Positions 42,445 through 51,145 of a stretch of DNA of 64,000 bases are shown piece by piece (positions within the stretch are counted from its first letter, which is position 1; every line of letters begins with the position of its first letter). Source of the DNA: an uncultured Hungatella sp. (GTDB lineage Bacteria > Bacillota > Clostridia > Lachnospirales > Lachnospiraceae); the NCBI GenBank assembly GCA_910577935.1, contig CAJTOT010000017.1:145-64144 (forward strand). The letters run 5' to 3'. The notes under the pieces were generated by a model. That model had not been told where the DNA came from. It did no database searches and worked only from the letters and a program-made list of their open reading frames with translations. Position numbers and translations under genes: made by a program.

Positions 42445-43329
42445 TTATGATTCCACGGTTACGCCCGCGATCTTCTCATAGTACTTCACGATGCTGGAGT
42501 GATCTTCCTTGTCGCAGCCCTCTGATTTTAAAAACTGCATAACCTCCATCAGCTGGGCGGTCAGCGGAACCGGGGAGCTGATGGCGTGGGCAGCGTTGAG
42601 GGCATTGTTCAAATCCTTGATGTGCAGCTCGATGCGGAAGCCCGGCTTGAAGTTTCTGCCCAGCATCATGGGAGCCTTGGCATCCATAACCGTGGAGCCT
42701 GCCAGGCCTCCTCTGATGGCCTGGTACACCAGTTCCGGGTCAGCGCCGGCCTTCTTTGCGAAGGTGAGAGCCTCGGACACGGCGGCGATATTCACGGCCA
42801 CCACGATCTGGTTAGCCAGCTTCGCCACGTTTCCTGCGCCCAGCTCGCCTACGTAGACCACGGAGCCTGCCATCACCATAAGCAGGTCATAGTACTTGTC
42901 GAACAGCTCCTTCTTGCCGCCCACCATGACAGACAAAGTTCCGTCGATGGCCTTGGGCTCCCCGCCGGACACGGGAGCGTCCAGCATCTCGATGCCCATC
43001 TTCGCCAGCTCGGCGCCGATTGCCTTGCTCTCAGTGGGGTCGATGGAGCTCATATCGATGACCACAGAGCCCTCATGGGCGCCTTCAGCCACGCCGTTCG
43101 CTCCCAGGACAGCCGCCCTCACATGAGGAGAATTGGGAACCATGGTGATGACAACATCGCATTTCTGGGCAACCTCTTTTCCGCTCCCTGCCGCCTCGGC
43201 GCCGCAGGAGACCAGATCCGCCACCGCGTCTTTATTAAAATCAAACACCACAACCTCATGGCCTGCCTTCACCAGGTTCTTGCTCATTGGCCTTCCCATA
43301 ATTCCCAAACCGATAAATCCAACCTTCAT
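42445..43329 (-). CDS. garR: 2-hydroxy-3-oxopropionate (tartronate semialdehyde) reductase
   Basis: A 294-residue beta-hydroxyacid dehydrogenase. It has an N-terminal Rossmann motif (VGFIGLGIMGRPMSKNLVKAG), the substrate signature DAPVSGGEPKAIDGTLSVMVGG, catalytic Lys in NVAKLANQIVV (Lys in the GxxGxGxxxKxxxN pattern), and DLNNALNAA near the C-terminus. It reduces tartronate semialdehyde to D-glycerate, which garK then phosphorylates. It is the first gene of the operon, behind the promoter at 43438-43466. Confidence 0.92.
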   Translation of the reverse strand: MKVGFIGLGIMGRPMSKNLVKAGHEVVVFDFNKDAVADLVSCGAEAAGSGKEVAQKCDVVITMVPNSPHVRAAVLGANGVAEGAHEGSVVIDMSSIDPTESKAIGAELAKMGIEMLDAPVSGGEPKAIDGTLSVMVGGKKELFDKYYDLLMVMAGSVVYVGELGAGNVAKLANQIVVAVNIAAVSEALTFAKKAGADPELVYQAIRGGLAGSTVMDAKAPMMLGRNFKPGFRIELHIKDLNNALNAAHAISSPVPLTAQLMEVMQFLKSEGCDKEDHSSIVKYYEKIAGVTVES

Positions 43330-43437
43330 CTCTCTTCTACCTTGCCTTTCTTCTATAATTTATATTCTCATGAATTCTCTGCCGCTGCCGGACTCTTCCA
43401 AACTCCTCTCTTCCGTCCCGCCTCAGCTCATGTCTGG

Positions 43438-43466
43438 ATTATATTGAAAAACTAAAAGAAAAACAA
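43438..43466 (-). promoter_or_regulatory. Promoter of the garR operon
   Basis: On the minus strand TTGTTT (complement of 43461-43466), 17-bp spacer, TATAAT (complement of 43438-43443). Confidence 0.65.
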
Positions 43467-43565
43467 TGGTAGTTTCCCATAAAGTATCCGGTTCTTTTTG
43501 TACCGCTCCTACAAAGTTTCATTTTTATATCAAATATATTTCAATATTGTTTCACACAAACCATA

Positions 43566-43594
43566 TTGACATCACTGCCATTTCCAACTATACT
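43566..43594 (+). promoter_or_regulatory. Promoter of the M42 peptidase gene
   Basis: TTGACA (43566-43571), 17-bp spacer, TATACT (43589-43594). Confidence 0.8.
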
Positions 43595-43638
43595 CCTGTC
43601 TGTAATCATAAATCATACCAGACAGGAGACTAAAACAT

Positions 43639-44718
43639 ATGAATCCATCTACACTGAACCTGATATCCGATCTGTCCAACGCCTTCGGCCCCTCCGGCTT
43701 TGAGGATGCCGTGTATGGCATAGCCAGACAGTACTGCCGGGACTTCGCCCAGGTAACCGACGACTGCCTGCGCAACATCTACATCCGACCCGACGATTTC
43801 CGGGGAGACCGGCCGGTGTTCATGCTGGACGCCCACTGTGACGAAGTCGGCTTCATGGTACATTCCATCCGCCCCAACGGCACCATACGTTTCGTCAATA
43901 TCGGAGGCTGGAACTTAAACTGCCTTCCCTCCAGCAAAGTCCTGGTCCGCAACGCGGAAGGCGCGTACATTCCGGGCATCATCGCCTCCAAGCCGGTGCA
44001 TTTCATGAGCGCTTCCGAGAGAAACGCCGCTGCCGCCCCTTCTGTATCCGACTACTCCATCGACGTGGGAGCCACCAGCGCCAGGGAAGCCCGGGAAGTT
44101 TTCAAGATACGCATCGGGGAACCCATCGTCTCTGATGTCCAGTTCCAGTACGACGAGGCCAGGGACGTGATGATAGGAAAGGCTTTTGACTGCCGCGTCG
44201 GATGCGCCGCCCTCATAGAGACTATGCGCCGCCTTCACGGCCGGGAACTGGATGTCGATGTCCTGGGCGTCCTCTCCTCCCAGGAGGAAGTGGGGGAGAG
44301 AGGGGTAAAGGTCGCCGTAAACAAAGTCCGCCCCCAGATTGCCATCTGCTTTGAGGGCTGCCCGGCAGACGATACCTTTACGGAGCCTTATGCCGTTCAG
44401 ACCGCGCTGAAAAAAGGGCCCATGATCCGGTTTATGGACCGTTCCGTCATCTGCAGCCCCAGATACCAGCGCTACACCCTGGACCTGGCCGAAAGGCAGG
44501 GACTGGCTGTCCAGTCCTCCGTCAGGGAAGGGGGCGGCAACAACGGCGCCATAATCCACAACTCTTTAGACGGAATCCCGGTGATCGTAATCGGAATTCC
44601 GGTGCGCTATATCCATTCCCACTACGGCATCGCCTCCGGCTTCGACTTCGAGGCCGCTGTCCGGCTGGCCACAGAGGTTGTTGCATCCATGAACCAGGCC
44701 GTTATCCGCAGCTTTTGA
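43639..44718 (+). CDS. M42-family metallopeptidase (glutamyl aminopeptidase/endoglucanase M type)
   Basis: A 359-residue cytosolic dizinc peptidase. Metal and catalytic residues are visible: His-x-Asp in MLDAHCDEVGF, Asp in KAFDCRVGC, the Glu-Glu pair in VLSSQEEVGERG, Glu/Asp in CFEGCPADD, and the final His in RYIHSHYG. M42 enzymes form tetrahedral dodecamers that trim short peptides. It ends just before a shared hairpin with the convergent regulator gene. The physiological peptide is unknown. Confidence 0.92.
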   Translation: MNPSTLNLISDLSNAFGPSGFEDAVYGIARQYCRDFAQVTDDCLRNIYIRPDDFRGDRPVFMLDAHCDEVGFMVHSIRPNGTIRFVNIGGWNLNCLPSSKVLVRNAEGAYIPGIIASKPVHFMSASERNAAAAPSVSDYSIDVGATSAREAREVFKIRIGEPIVSDVQFQYDEARDVMIGKAFDCRVGCAALIETMRRLHGRELDVDVLGVLSSQEEVGERGVKVAVNKVRPQIAICFEGCPADDTFTEPYAVQTALKKGPMIRFMDRSVICSPRYQRYTLDLAERQGLAVQSSVREGGGNNGAIIHNSLDGIPVIVIGIPVRYIHSHYGIASGFDFEAAVRLATEVVASMNQAVIRSF

Positions 44719-44722
44719 CAAC

Positions 44723-44750
44723 GAGGCGGCTCCCTCTCCGGAGCCGCCTC
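44723..44750. terminator. Bidirectional hairpin between convergent genes
   Basis: Perfect 11-base stem GAGGCGGCTCC / GGAGCCGCCTC with a six-base loop, between the stop of the peptidase gene and the stop of the opposite-strand regulator gene. It has no T run on either side, so efficiency is uncertain. Confidence 0.65.
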
Positions 44751-46641
44751 ACATATCCATCTCGTATTTCTTCATCTTCCTCCACAGAGTCGCCTTGCTG
44801 ATTCCAAGCTCTCTGGCGGTCTTCTCCCTGCTGCCCCCGTGTTTTTTCAGTGTCCGGGCGATGAGTCCGGCCTCCTCGCAGGCATCTTCTTCCCGGCCTG
44901 TGCCCTCGTCTGCCTCTTCCGCCTGTTCCTCTTTATCGTCTTCCCCGTATAGTTCCCTCAGCAGCCTTCTTACCCACACCTCATCGATGGACCGCCTTTT
45001 TGCCGTCAGAATCAGCCTCTCGCAGAAGCTGTCGATCTGGAAGAGATTTCCCCTCCAGGGATACGCAAGAAGCGTCTGTCTTGCCCCCTCCGTCAGCACG
45101 TGGAATCTTCCGTACCTGCCGCAGCACTCTCTCACCGTCTCCTCCAGCTTTCTCTTAAGGTCCTCCGGCCGCTCCCTGAGAGGCGGAATCCTCAGCTCCA
45201 GGCCGGACAAAAGATAATAGAGATCCTTCCGAATCTTTCCCGACCTGGCCAGCTTTCCCGGAGAGGTCCCCATGGTCACCATGACACGGGCGTCCGCCTT
45301 TCTCATCTGTCCCGTATCCTGGCCGTGGCAGACATGAAACCGGATCATCTGGCAGAGGCGGTACTGGTTTGATGCCGTCAGCCGGTCCGCGTCCCGGAGC
45401 AGAAGGGTTCCGCCGCCCGCCTGGACCGCCGCGCCCTTGTCCCCGAAGATCATCTCCCTCTGCTCCTGGTCAGAGAGCCCGTCGCAGGGCACATCCAGAA
45501 AGGGGCCCTGGCTGTAAAGGCTGCTGTTGTGGATACTCTGGGCCATGAGGCGCACCTCGGTCCCCGCTTCCCCCATGAGAACCACCGGCTGCCTGGAGAG
45601 GGCGTACAGCTTGGCCAGCCTGACGCACTCCTGCATGGACGCCGATTCCTGCAGCATATCCTCAAACCTGGTCAGAACAGGGAGACAGCCATCTCGTCTC
45701 TCCCTCTTTTCCCCCTGTTTTCCACCAAGTTTCCGGGTCATCCTGTGGCAGGTGATGATGGCTCCGTCCACCCGGTCGTCGTACAGCACAGGCGCCAGCA
45801 CGGCGAACACAGAAGTATGGTTCAGCTCCAAAAAGAGAGAATACTCCTTCCCCTCTCCCAAAACCCTCCCAAGCACCTCCTCCCCGATCTCCGGCGCTAT
45901 CTCCTGTATCATCAGCCCCTTTGCCTCCTTCTGGGAACGGCCGGTCATATCCTCCATCTGAGGATTTAACCCCAGCACCACCCCGCCGCTGTCCAGACGG
46001 ATGACCCCGTTGAAGGTGTAGTCCAGAAGAGTCTCTATCTGGGCAGCCGATTTCTTCTCCACCTCCATGGCATAGGCCACTCTCTCCGCCATGGAAAAGG
46101 CATTTTTCAAAGAGTCTTCGGTCATAGACAAAAACAGGGACAGCACCCCTTCTCCGGCGGCCGTCTCAACTGCCGTATCCCCGCCGATGATCAGGTCGGC
46201 GCCGTCCGCCACCGCCTGGATGGCCAGCTCTTTCAGCTCCCTCTCCAGCCCTGTCTTTCCATAATATGTCCTCAGCTTGATGTCATAGAGTTCATCAAAA
46301 TAAGACATATCACAGAACATATTTTTAAAGCCCACCACCGCGATCACCGGCTGGGCCTTCTTCACCACCTGCCTGGCCCGCGTCACCAGAAGGGCCATCT
46401 CCTGGGCCGTCAGCACGATCTCCACCACCGGGATGTCGGTGTACTGCTTGATCAGAGAGGCCTGAAGCCCCCTGGCGATGATGATGGAAGCCCCGTCCGC
46501 GATGGACCGCCTGGCCTCCATCACCGCCGACTCCGAGCGTATGACCCGCATCTCGTCGATCTGGTATTTCTTCTCCTGAAGAATGTTGTGCGCCTGGTAG
46601 AGCATCTCCTCCCTGGACACCAAAAGAGCGATTTTTCCCAT
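44749..46641 (-). CDS. PrpR-type regulator with degenerate sigma-54 AAA+ domain
   Basis: A 630-residue protein. The N-terminal PrpR_N sensor domain covers about residues 1-185, a PAS-like domain about 195-300, a central domain about 330-570 and a Fis-type helix-turn-helix at the end (KTARELGISKATLWRKMKKY). The central domain is recognisably sigma-54-activator AAA+, but Walker A reads GEAGTEVR (about 357-364) and lacks the lysine. The GAFTGA loop is absent (FGDKGAAVQAGGG), and Walker B reads LLLRDAD. ATP hydrolysis and sigma-54 contact should be lost. Start 46641 follows GGGAGG. It probably acts by DNA binding alone; the target is unknown. Confidence 0.85.
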   Translation of the reverse strand: MGKIALLVSREEMLYQAHNILQEKKYQIDEMRVIRSESAVMEARRSIADGASIIIARGLQASLIKQYTDIPVVEIVLTAQEMALLVTRARQVVKKAQPVIAVVGFKNMFCDMSYFDELYDIKLRTYYGKTGLERELKELAIQAVADGADLIIGGDTAVETAAGEGVLSLFLSMTEDSLKNAFSMAERVAYAMEVEKKSAAQIETLLDYTFNGVIRLDSGGVVLGLNPQMEDMTGRSQKEAKGLMIQEIAPEIGEEVLGRVLGEGKEYSLFLELNHTSVFAVLAPVLYDDRVDGAIITCHRMTRKLGGKQGEKRERRDGCLPVLTRFEDMLQESASMQECVRLAKLYALSRQPVVLMGEAGTEVRLMAQSIHNSSLYSQGPFLDVPCDGLSDQEQREMIFGDKGAAVQAGGGTLLLRDADRLTASNQYRLCQMIRFHVCHGQDTGQMRKADARVMVTMGTSPGKLARSGKIRKDLYYLLSGLELRIPPLRERPEDLKRKLEETVRECCGRYGRFHVLTEGARQTLLAYPWRGNLFQIDSFCERLILTAKRRSIDEVWVRRLLRELYGEDDKEEQAEEADEGTGREEDACEEAGLIARTLKKHGGSREKTARELGISKATLWRKMKKYEMDM

Positions 46642-46722
46642 AAATCCGGCCTCCCTTCCCTCCTGTTCCCTCCAGTATACCAAAAAATATGCAAAATAAC
46701 ATCATTCCTCAATAAAATGCCA

Positions 46723-46751
46723 TTGAAATCCCCGCCTGATTTCCCTATACT
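46723..46751 (+). promoter_or_regulatory. Promoter of the ROK kinase gene
   Basis: TTGAAA (46723-46728), 17-bp spacer, TATACT (46746-46751). Confidence 0.7.
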
Positions 46752-46760
46752 AAATGTTAT

Positions 46761-46786
46761 CCGGCACAGTTAACCGGCACAGTTAA
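46761..46786 (+). repeat. 13-bp tandem direct repeat in the ROK kinase leader
   Basis: CCGGCACAGTTAA occurs twice head to tail (46761-46773, 46774-46786), just after the promoter. It may be a protein-binding site or a slippage duplication. Confidence 0.8.
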
Positions 46787-46858
46787 CTCCAAACCAGCCC
46801 GCCCGATCTGCCCGGGCTGCCGCTTTTATACACTCATAATTCCAAGGAGAACAGACAA

Positions 46859-47773
46859 ATGGACAAGAAAATTTTCGGAATTGACATCGGAGGTTCCAGC
46901 GTAAAATACGGCATCGCCGACCAGGACGGCAGCATCACCTGCACAGGCGCCTTCCCCGTCTCGGGGGACATGGGAAGACAGGCCTTTCTGGACAAACTCA
47001 GCAGCCTGTGCCTGGAGGCCAGAGAACAGGGAGCTCAGGGACTCGGAATCTCCACTTTAGGGCTGGTGGATTCCAGGACCGGGACTATCGTGGGAGGCGC
47101 AGAGAATCTCCCCTTCCTCATAGGCGCTAACCTGAAAGAAGCCCTGGGGTCTGTCTTTAACCGGGACCATATCTGCGTGCACAATGATGCCGACTGCTTT
47201 GCCCTGGGAGAGTTGTGGAAGGGAAATGCCCAGGATGCCCGGAGCTTTTTCTGTCTGGCCCTGGGCACCGGCATCGGCGGAAGCCTGGTCATCGACGGGG
47301 CCCTGGTCCAGGGACCCCATTTCCGCACCGGCGAAGTGGGGTATTTTGATTATGAGAATTCAGATGACTATTGGGAAAAACGGTATTCCACCAAAACATT
47401 TATGGCGGCTGTGGGGGAGGGTCTGGGAATCCCCTCCCTGTCCGGAAGAGAATTTATGGACCGAATCCGGAAAGGCGATCCCCTGTGCGCCAAAGCCATG
47501 GAGCGCTGGGCGGCACAGCTGGGGCGAAAGCTGGCCAACATTATCCTGCTGCTGGATATCGACTGTGTCATCATAGGCGGAGCCGTGTCCCAAAGCAGCG
47601 ATGTGCTGATGCCCGCTCTCGCCAAGGCGGTGGACGCCTGCCTTCCCCCTGATTTCCGGGGCCAGTGTTCCATACGCCCGGCAAAATTCCACAACGACTC
47701 TGCCATCTTGGGGGCCGTGGCGCCTCTGATGACTTCCGGCAGGCAGCCTTGGCCAAAGAGCTCTGAGACATAA
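46859..47773 (+). CDS. ROK-family sugar kinase
   Basis: A 304-residue kinase. The phosphate-binding loop is GIDIGGSSVKYG, the catalytic Asp is in VHNDADCFALGE, and the second phosphate motif is LALGTGIGGSLVIDG. The usual ROK zinc site (His plus a CxCGxxGC cluster) is missing; the region after FRTGEVGYFDYENSDDYWEKR has no cysteines. Related zinc-less members phosphorylate glucose, N-acetylmannosamine or other sugars. The neighbours give no substrate, and it could be a regulator-like ROK without a helix-turn-helix. It is convergent with apt, with a long inverted repeat between them. Confidence 0.85.
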   Translation: MDKKIFGIDIGGSSVKYGIADQDGSITCTGAFPVSGDMGRQAFLDKLSSLCLEAREQGAQGLGISTLGLVDSRTGTIVGGAENLPFLIGANLKEALGSVFNRDHICVHNDADCFALGELWKGNAQDARSFFCLALGTGIGGSLVIDGALVQGPHFRTGEVGYFDYENSDDYWEKRYSTKTFMAAVGEGLGIPSLSGREFMDRIRKGDPLCAKAMERWAAQLGRKLANIILLLDIDCVIIGGAVSQSSDVLMPALAKAVDACLPPDFRGQCSIRPAKFHNDSAILGAVAPLMTSGRQPWPKSSET

Positions 47774-47806
47774 GGCCAGTGTGCTAGTTTTTCCGCAACA
47801 CAAAAA

Positions 47807-47904
47807 GGGGCTGCTGCAAAATGGCTGATTCACGCAATATATAGTTTGAAGCCTTTGGACTTTCCACTATACATTGCAGGAATGCCGAGTTTTGCAGCAG
47901 CCCC
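47807..47904. repeat. Nested 98-bp inverted repeat between convergent genes (MITE-like or bidirectional terminator)
   Basis: Outer arms GGGGCTGCTGCAAAA (47807-47821) and its exact complement (47890-47904). Inside are a second pair, GCAATATATAGT (47834-47845) and ACTATACATTGC (47866-47877), with one mismatch. The whole unit can fold into one long hairpin. Confidence 0.8.
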
Positions 47905-47929
47905 AAATAACCAGATGCCGGATATCTAT

Positions 47930-48457
47930 CTAATTTCCTTCATAGGTAATGACAGAGTCCACAGGATAGCCTTTCAGCTTCTCCCGCCCTTTCAGCCCTG
48001 CCAGTTCCATGACGAAGCAGATTCTCACCACCTCGCCCCCCAGCTCCTCGATCATCTTGATGATGGCCTGGATGGTTCCTCCCGTGGCGATAAGGTCATC
48101 CACGATCACCACCTTCTGTCCCGGCTTTATGGAGTCCTTGTGCATCTCCACCACCGCGCTGCCATACTCCAGTTCATACTCCATGGAGATGGTCTCACAG
48201 GGAAGTTTTCCTTTCTTCCGGACCGGAACAAACCCCTTGTGCATAGCGTAAGCCACAGGCACGCCGAAGATGAATCCCCTGGACTCCGGCCCCACCACCA
48301 TGTCAAAATCCACGTCCTTTAAGAAATCCATGATGCCATCCACAGCCAGTCTAAGCCCATCCGGGTCCTGCAGAATGGTGGTCACATCTCTGAAAATAAT
48401 CCCCGGCTCCGGAAAATCCGGAATGCTTCTCACGTAATCTTCTACTTTCTTCATCAA
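47930..48457 (-). CDS. apt: Adenine phosphoribosyltransferase
   Basis: A 175-residue purine-salvage enzyme that makes AMP from adenine and PRPP. It has FPEPGIIFRDVTTILQDP near the start, VVGPESRGFIFGVPVAYA, RKKGKLPCETI, and the PRPP-binding loop VVIVDDLIATGGT. The length is normal. Its ATG overlaps the stop of the LacI-type gene upstream (four bases), so the two are co-translated. A link between this housekeeping enzyme and the pectin regulator is not obvious. Confidence 0.96.
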   Translation of the reverse strand: MMKKVEDYVRSIPDFPEPGIIFRDVTTILQDPDGLRLAVDGIMDFLKDVDFDMVVGPESRGFIFGVPVAYAMHKGFVPVRKKGKLPCETISMEYELEYGSAVVEMHKDSIKPGQKVVIVDDLIATGGTIQAIIKMIEELGGEVVRICFVMELAGLKGREKLKGYPVDSVITYEGN

Positions 48458-49461
48458 TTTTCCTTCTCCCTCAAGTCTTTTACGCTCTCCCGTACAATCA
48501 GCTTGTTGTCCAGGAATATCCTGCTGTTATCTATAATACCATCTTCCAGCCTCTTAAGCAATACCCGTGTTCCCTCCCTGGCCAGGTCTCCCATGTTGCG
48601 CTCCACCGTGGTCAGCCTCATGGTTCCGTACCCGGACATATCCCAGTTGTCGAAACCGATAAGGGAGATATCCTCAGGCACCTTAAGCCCTGCCTCATAG
48701 ATGGCCGCCCTGGCGGCAAATGCCAGCTCATCGTTGAAACACAGAATGGCCGTAGGCCTCTCTTCAAGCTCCAAAAGCTTCTTCGCGGCCTTGTAGCCGT
48801 TGGCATACCGGTATTCATCGCCTTCCACGGGAATCACATCCGGGTCCAGTCCATGACGGATCACCGAATTTCTCCAGCCCCGGTGCCGCAGACGTGTGGA
48901 GTCCACCTCCGGAAGCCCCTCGATGACCGCGATCTTCCTGTGCCCCCGGTCCAAAAGGTAATCCATGGCCTTTTCCATAGCGGTGATTTCATCGGTGACC
49001 ACGTTGGGCACATCATAGTAGACAATCCGGCAGATAGCCACCATAGGTATCTGCTTTTCCATAACTTCCTCTATAAAAGTACTGTCCCCGGAACTCTGGG
49101 ACAGTACGATAATCCCGTCAAACAGCGTGGGGTTCAGGGTTCCGGCCTCGTGCATGTCGATTCCCTTCACCGCAACATTGTACCGGCTGCCTACAATGTC
49201 GTACACCCCGGTGAGCACGTCGTGAAGAACAAAAGGCGATGTCATCTTGCTGATCCTGGAAAAAAACAATCCTATGGTATGAGATTTGGAACGTTTCAAG
49301 TTGATGGCCGCCTGGTTCGGCACATAGCCCAGCTGCCGGGCAATATTCAAAATCTTCTGTCTGCTCTCGGACTTTCCCGCCCCCACATCGTTGAGCGCTC
49401 TGGATACCGTAGAATAAGATACTCCTGCCTGTTTCGCAATATCCTTTATCGTAACCGCCAT
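48454..49461 (-). CDS. LacI-family transcriptional regulator
   Basis: A 335-residue repressor with a LacI helix-turn-helix (VTIKDIAKQAGVSYSTVSRALND), hinge helix (NQAAINLKRSKS) and a sugar-binding periplasmic-type domain (FDGIIVLSQ, AILCFNDELAFAARAAIYEAG, SLIGFDNWDMSGYG). It sits next to a GH28 gene and close to a sugar ABC system. CAAACGTTTG-type operators occur at 55004-55017 and 55227-55239, in front of the divergent ABC and GH105 genes. These make it the likely regulator of this pectin locus. Confidence 0.92.
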   Translation of the reverse strand: MAVTIKDIAKQAGVSYSTVSRALNDVGAGKSESRQKILNIARQLGYVPNQAAINLKRSKSHTIGLFFSRISKMTSPFVLHDVLTGVYDIVGSRYNVAVKGIDMHEAGTLNPTLFDGIIVLSQSSGDSTFIEEVMEKQIPMVAICRIVYYDVPNVVTDEITAMEKAMDYLLDRGHRKIAVIEGLPEVDSTRLRHRGWRNSVIRHGLDPDVIPVEGDEYRYANGYKAAKKLLELEERPTAILCFNDELAFAARAAIYEAGLKVPEDISLIGFDNWDMSGYGTMRLTTVERNMGDLAREGTRVLLKRLEDGIIDNSRIFLDNKLIVRESVKDLREKEN

Positions 49462-49519
49462 GCCGCACCTTCTTTCACTGTCGTCTCAATCCATTTTCAG
49501 GCCAAACATAAATACTTTA

Positions 49520-51145
49520 TCATTTTTCGACCAAATGTTCAATATGATGGGTGATAATTTTTTCTCCATTCTGTCCCTGGATTGTCACGTCCTCCAGAAT
49601 CAGGGTATGGATGTTGTTGGCGTAGAGACCCATCCGGCTCACTGTCCCCACGCCCTCCAGCATGGCCGGTTCTCCACGCACAGCATCTTCTGCAAAACCG
49701 ATATGGACATGGCTCATCTCCACGCACTGAATCTTTTTCTCCGGAAGTCCGTACATGTAGGCTGCCGCCACATGGCAGTTGGCAGCCTCAATGCGATGAA
49801 ACCGCAGTGTGCGGATATCAGGCGTTCTCTCATCTACCGGCAGCGCCTCCTTGGAGGATACATACTCGCTGAACCCGTCGGGGTCACAGTAATAAAAGCT
49901 GTTGACCACAAAGGGGGTCATCACATGGTCCATGTAGATATTTTCAAACACCACCTGGTCGATGACCGCATCCTTTCCCCGTCCTCTTCTTGTCTTGATC
50001 CGAAGCCCCCGGTCCGTGTGAAGAAACCGGCAGTCCTTCACCGTCAGATTCCTGATGCCGCCTGCCATCTCGCTGCCCAGGGTGATGGAGCCGTGCCCGT
50101 CTCTCATGCAGCACTGGCGGATCACAATATCCCGGGAGGGAGTCTTATATTTTGACCCCATGTAGATCTTTCCCGACTTCACGGCAATACAGTCATCTCC
50201 CAGGGAAAAGTACACTCCCGCGATCTCCACATCCCGGCAGGATTCCGGGTCAAGCCCGTCTGTGTTGGGGGAATCCTTCGGGTTCAGCACCGTCAGATTC
50301 AGGAATCTCAGATGGTTGGAAAAATAGGGATGGATATTCCAGCTGGGACTGTTCTGCACCCGAATCCCCTCCACCGCCACATGCTCACAGTGGTTTAAGA
50401 AGATCATCCTGGGGCGGAACGCTCCCCTGCGGACCTTGGGGTCATGCCACCAGTTGTCCCGGCCTGCATTTCCCTCAACCGTCCCCTGCCCGTAAATCAC
50501 CACGTCCTCCACATTGATTCCCGTGATAATGGCGGCGAAACAGTCCAGAGGATTCCCCTCCCAGGTTCCCAGGTTGTACTCACCCTTCTCGTCGTAGCTC
50601 TCAACAAGCCCCGGCAGCACAGGAAACTTTTCTCTCTGAGTCCACGCGGACAGCACAGCTCCCTCTGCCAGTTCCAGGCGAAGGCCGCTTTTCAGAAACA
50701 GGCTGGTAATCTTGTAAGTCCCCTCCGGAATCAGAACCCGGCTCTCCTCAGGGCAGGCCATAATCGCGGCCTGAATAAAATGGGTGTCATCCTGCACCCC
50801 ATCCCCCCTGGCCCCAAAGTCGCGGACATTCAGAGTCACGAACTCCCTGTCTGTCCTCACCCGGACCTCCGCTGTCCCGGTATCTGCTGCCCCGGCCTCT
50901 GCCGTCTCATTCTTTGATGCCCCGGTCTCCGCCTTCTCAGTCTCCGACGTCCCGGCCGCCTTCACCCGGACCGCATACTCCCTGTCCGGCTTCAGGCCGT
51001 AGATACTCTCGATAACCTTCCTGGTTTTTTTGTAAAATTTCCCGTCAACATATATTTCCTTTTCCTGCTCCGACTCGTAGATGCTCCCGTCATCTATCTC
51101 CAAAGTCACGCAGCGGGCCGTCTGAAAAATCACTCTCACTTCCAT
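49520..51145 (-). CDS. Glycoside hydrolase family 28 (exo-polygalacturonase type)
   Basis: A 541-residue protein. Residues 1-95 are a fibronectin-III-like N-terminal domain interrupted by an Ala/Glu/Thr/Gly-rich stretch (about 65-90). The GH28 beta-helix follows, beginning LNVRDFGARGDGVQDDT, with active-site segments NTDGLDPESC, SLGDDCIAVKSG, DGHGSITLGSEMAGG and RIKTRRGRG. ATG 51145 is nine bases after AGAGGA, so it is preferred over a GTG nine bases upstream. No signal peptide is present, so it should act on imported oligogalacturonides. It is downstream of the ABC permease genes. Confidence 0.92.
   Translation of the reverse strand: MEVRVIFQTARCVTLEIDDGSIYESEQEKEIYVDGKFYKKTRKVIESIYGLKPDREYAVRVKAAGTSETEKAETGASKNETAEAGAADTGTAEVRVRTDREFVTLNVRDFGARGDGVQDDTHFIQAAIMACPEESRVLIPEGTYKITSLFLKSGLRLELAEGAVLSAWTQREKFPVLPGLVESYDEKGEYNLGTWEGNPLDCFAAIITGINVEDVVIYGQGTVEGNAGRDNWWHDPKVRRGAFRPRMIFLNHCEHVAVEGIRVQNSPSWNIHPYFSNHLRFLNLTVLNPKDSPNTDGLDPESCRDVEIAGVYFSLGDDCIAVKSGKIYMGSKYKTPSRDIVIRQCCMRDGHGSITLGSEMAGGIRNLTVKDCRFLHTDRGLRIKTRRGRGKDAVIDQVVFENIYMDHVMTPFVVNSFYYCDPDGFSEYVSSKEALPVDERTPDIRTLRFHRIEAANCHVAAAYMYGLPEKKIQCVEMSHVHIGFAEDAVRGEPAMLEGVGTVSRMGLYANNIHTLILEDVTIQGQNGEKIITHHIEHLVEK

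Larger units (their letters stand above)
43330..43638. other. Divergent intergenic region between garR and the M42 peptidase gene
   Basis: Contains two clear back-to-back promoters (minus strand 43438-43466 for garR, plus strand 43566-43594 for the peptidase) and AT-rich sequence. No further coding region or RNA gene is evident. Confidence 0.7.

Noticed and set aside
44749..46641. Functional sigma-54 enhancer-binding protein
   Set aside because: Walker A, GAFTGA and Walker B motifs are all lost.
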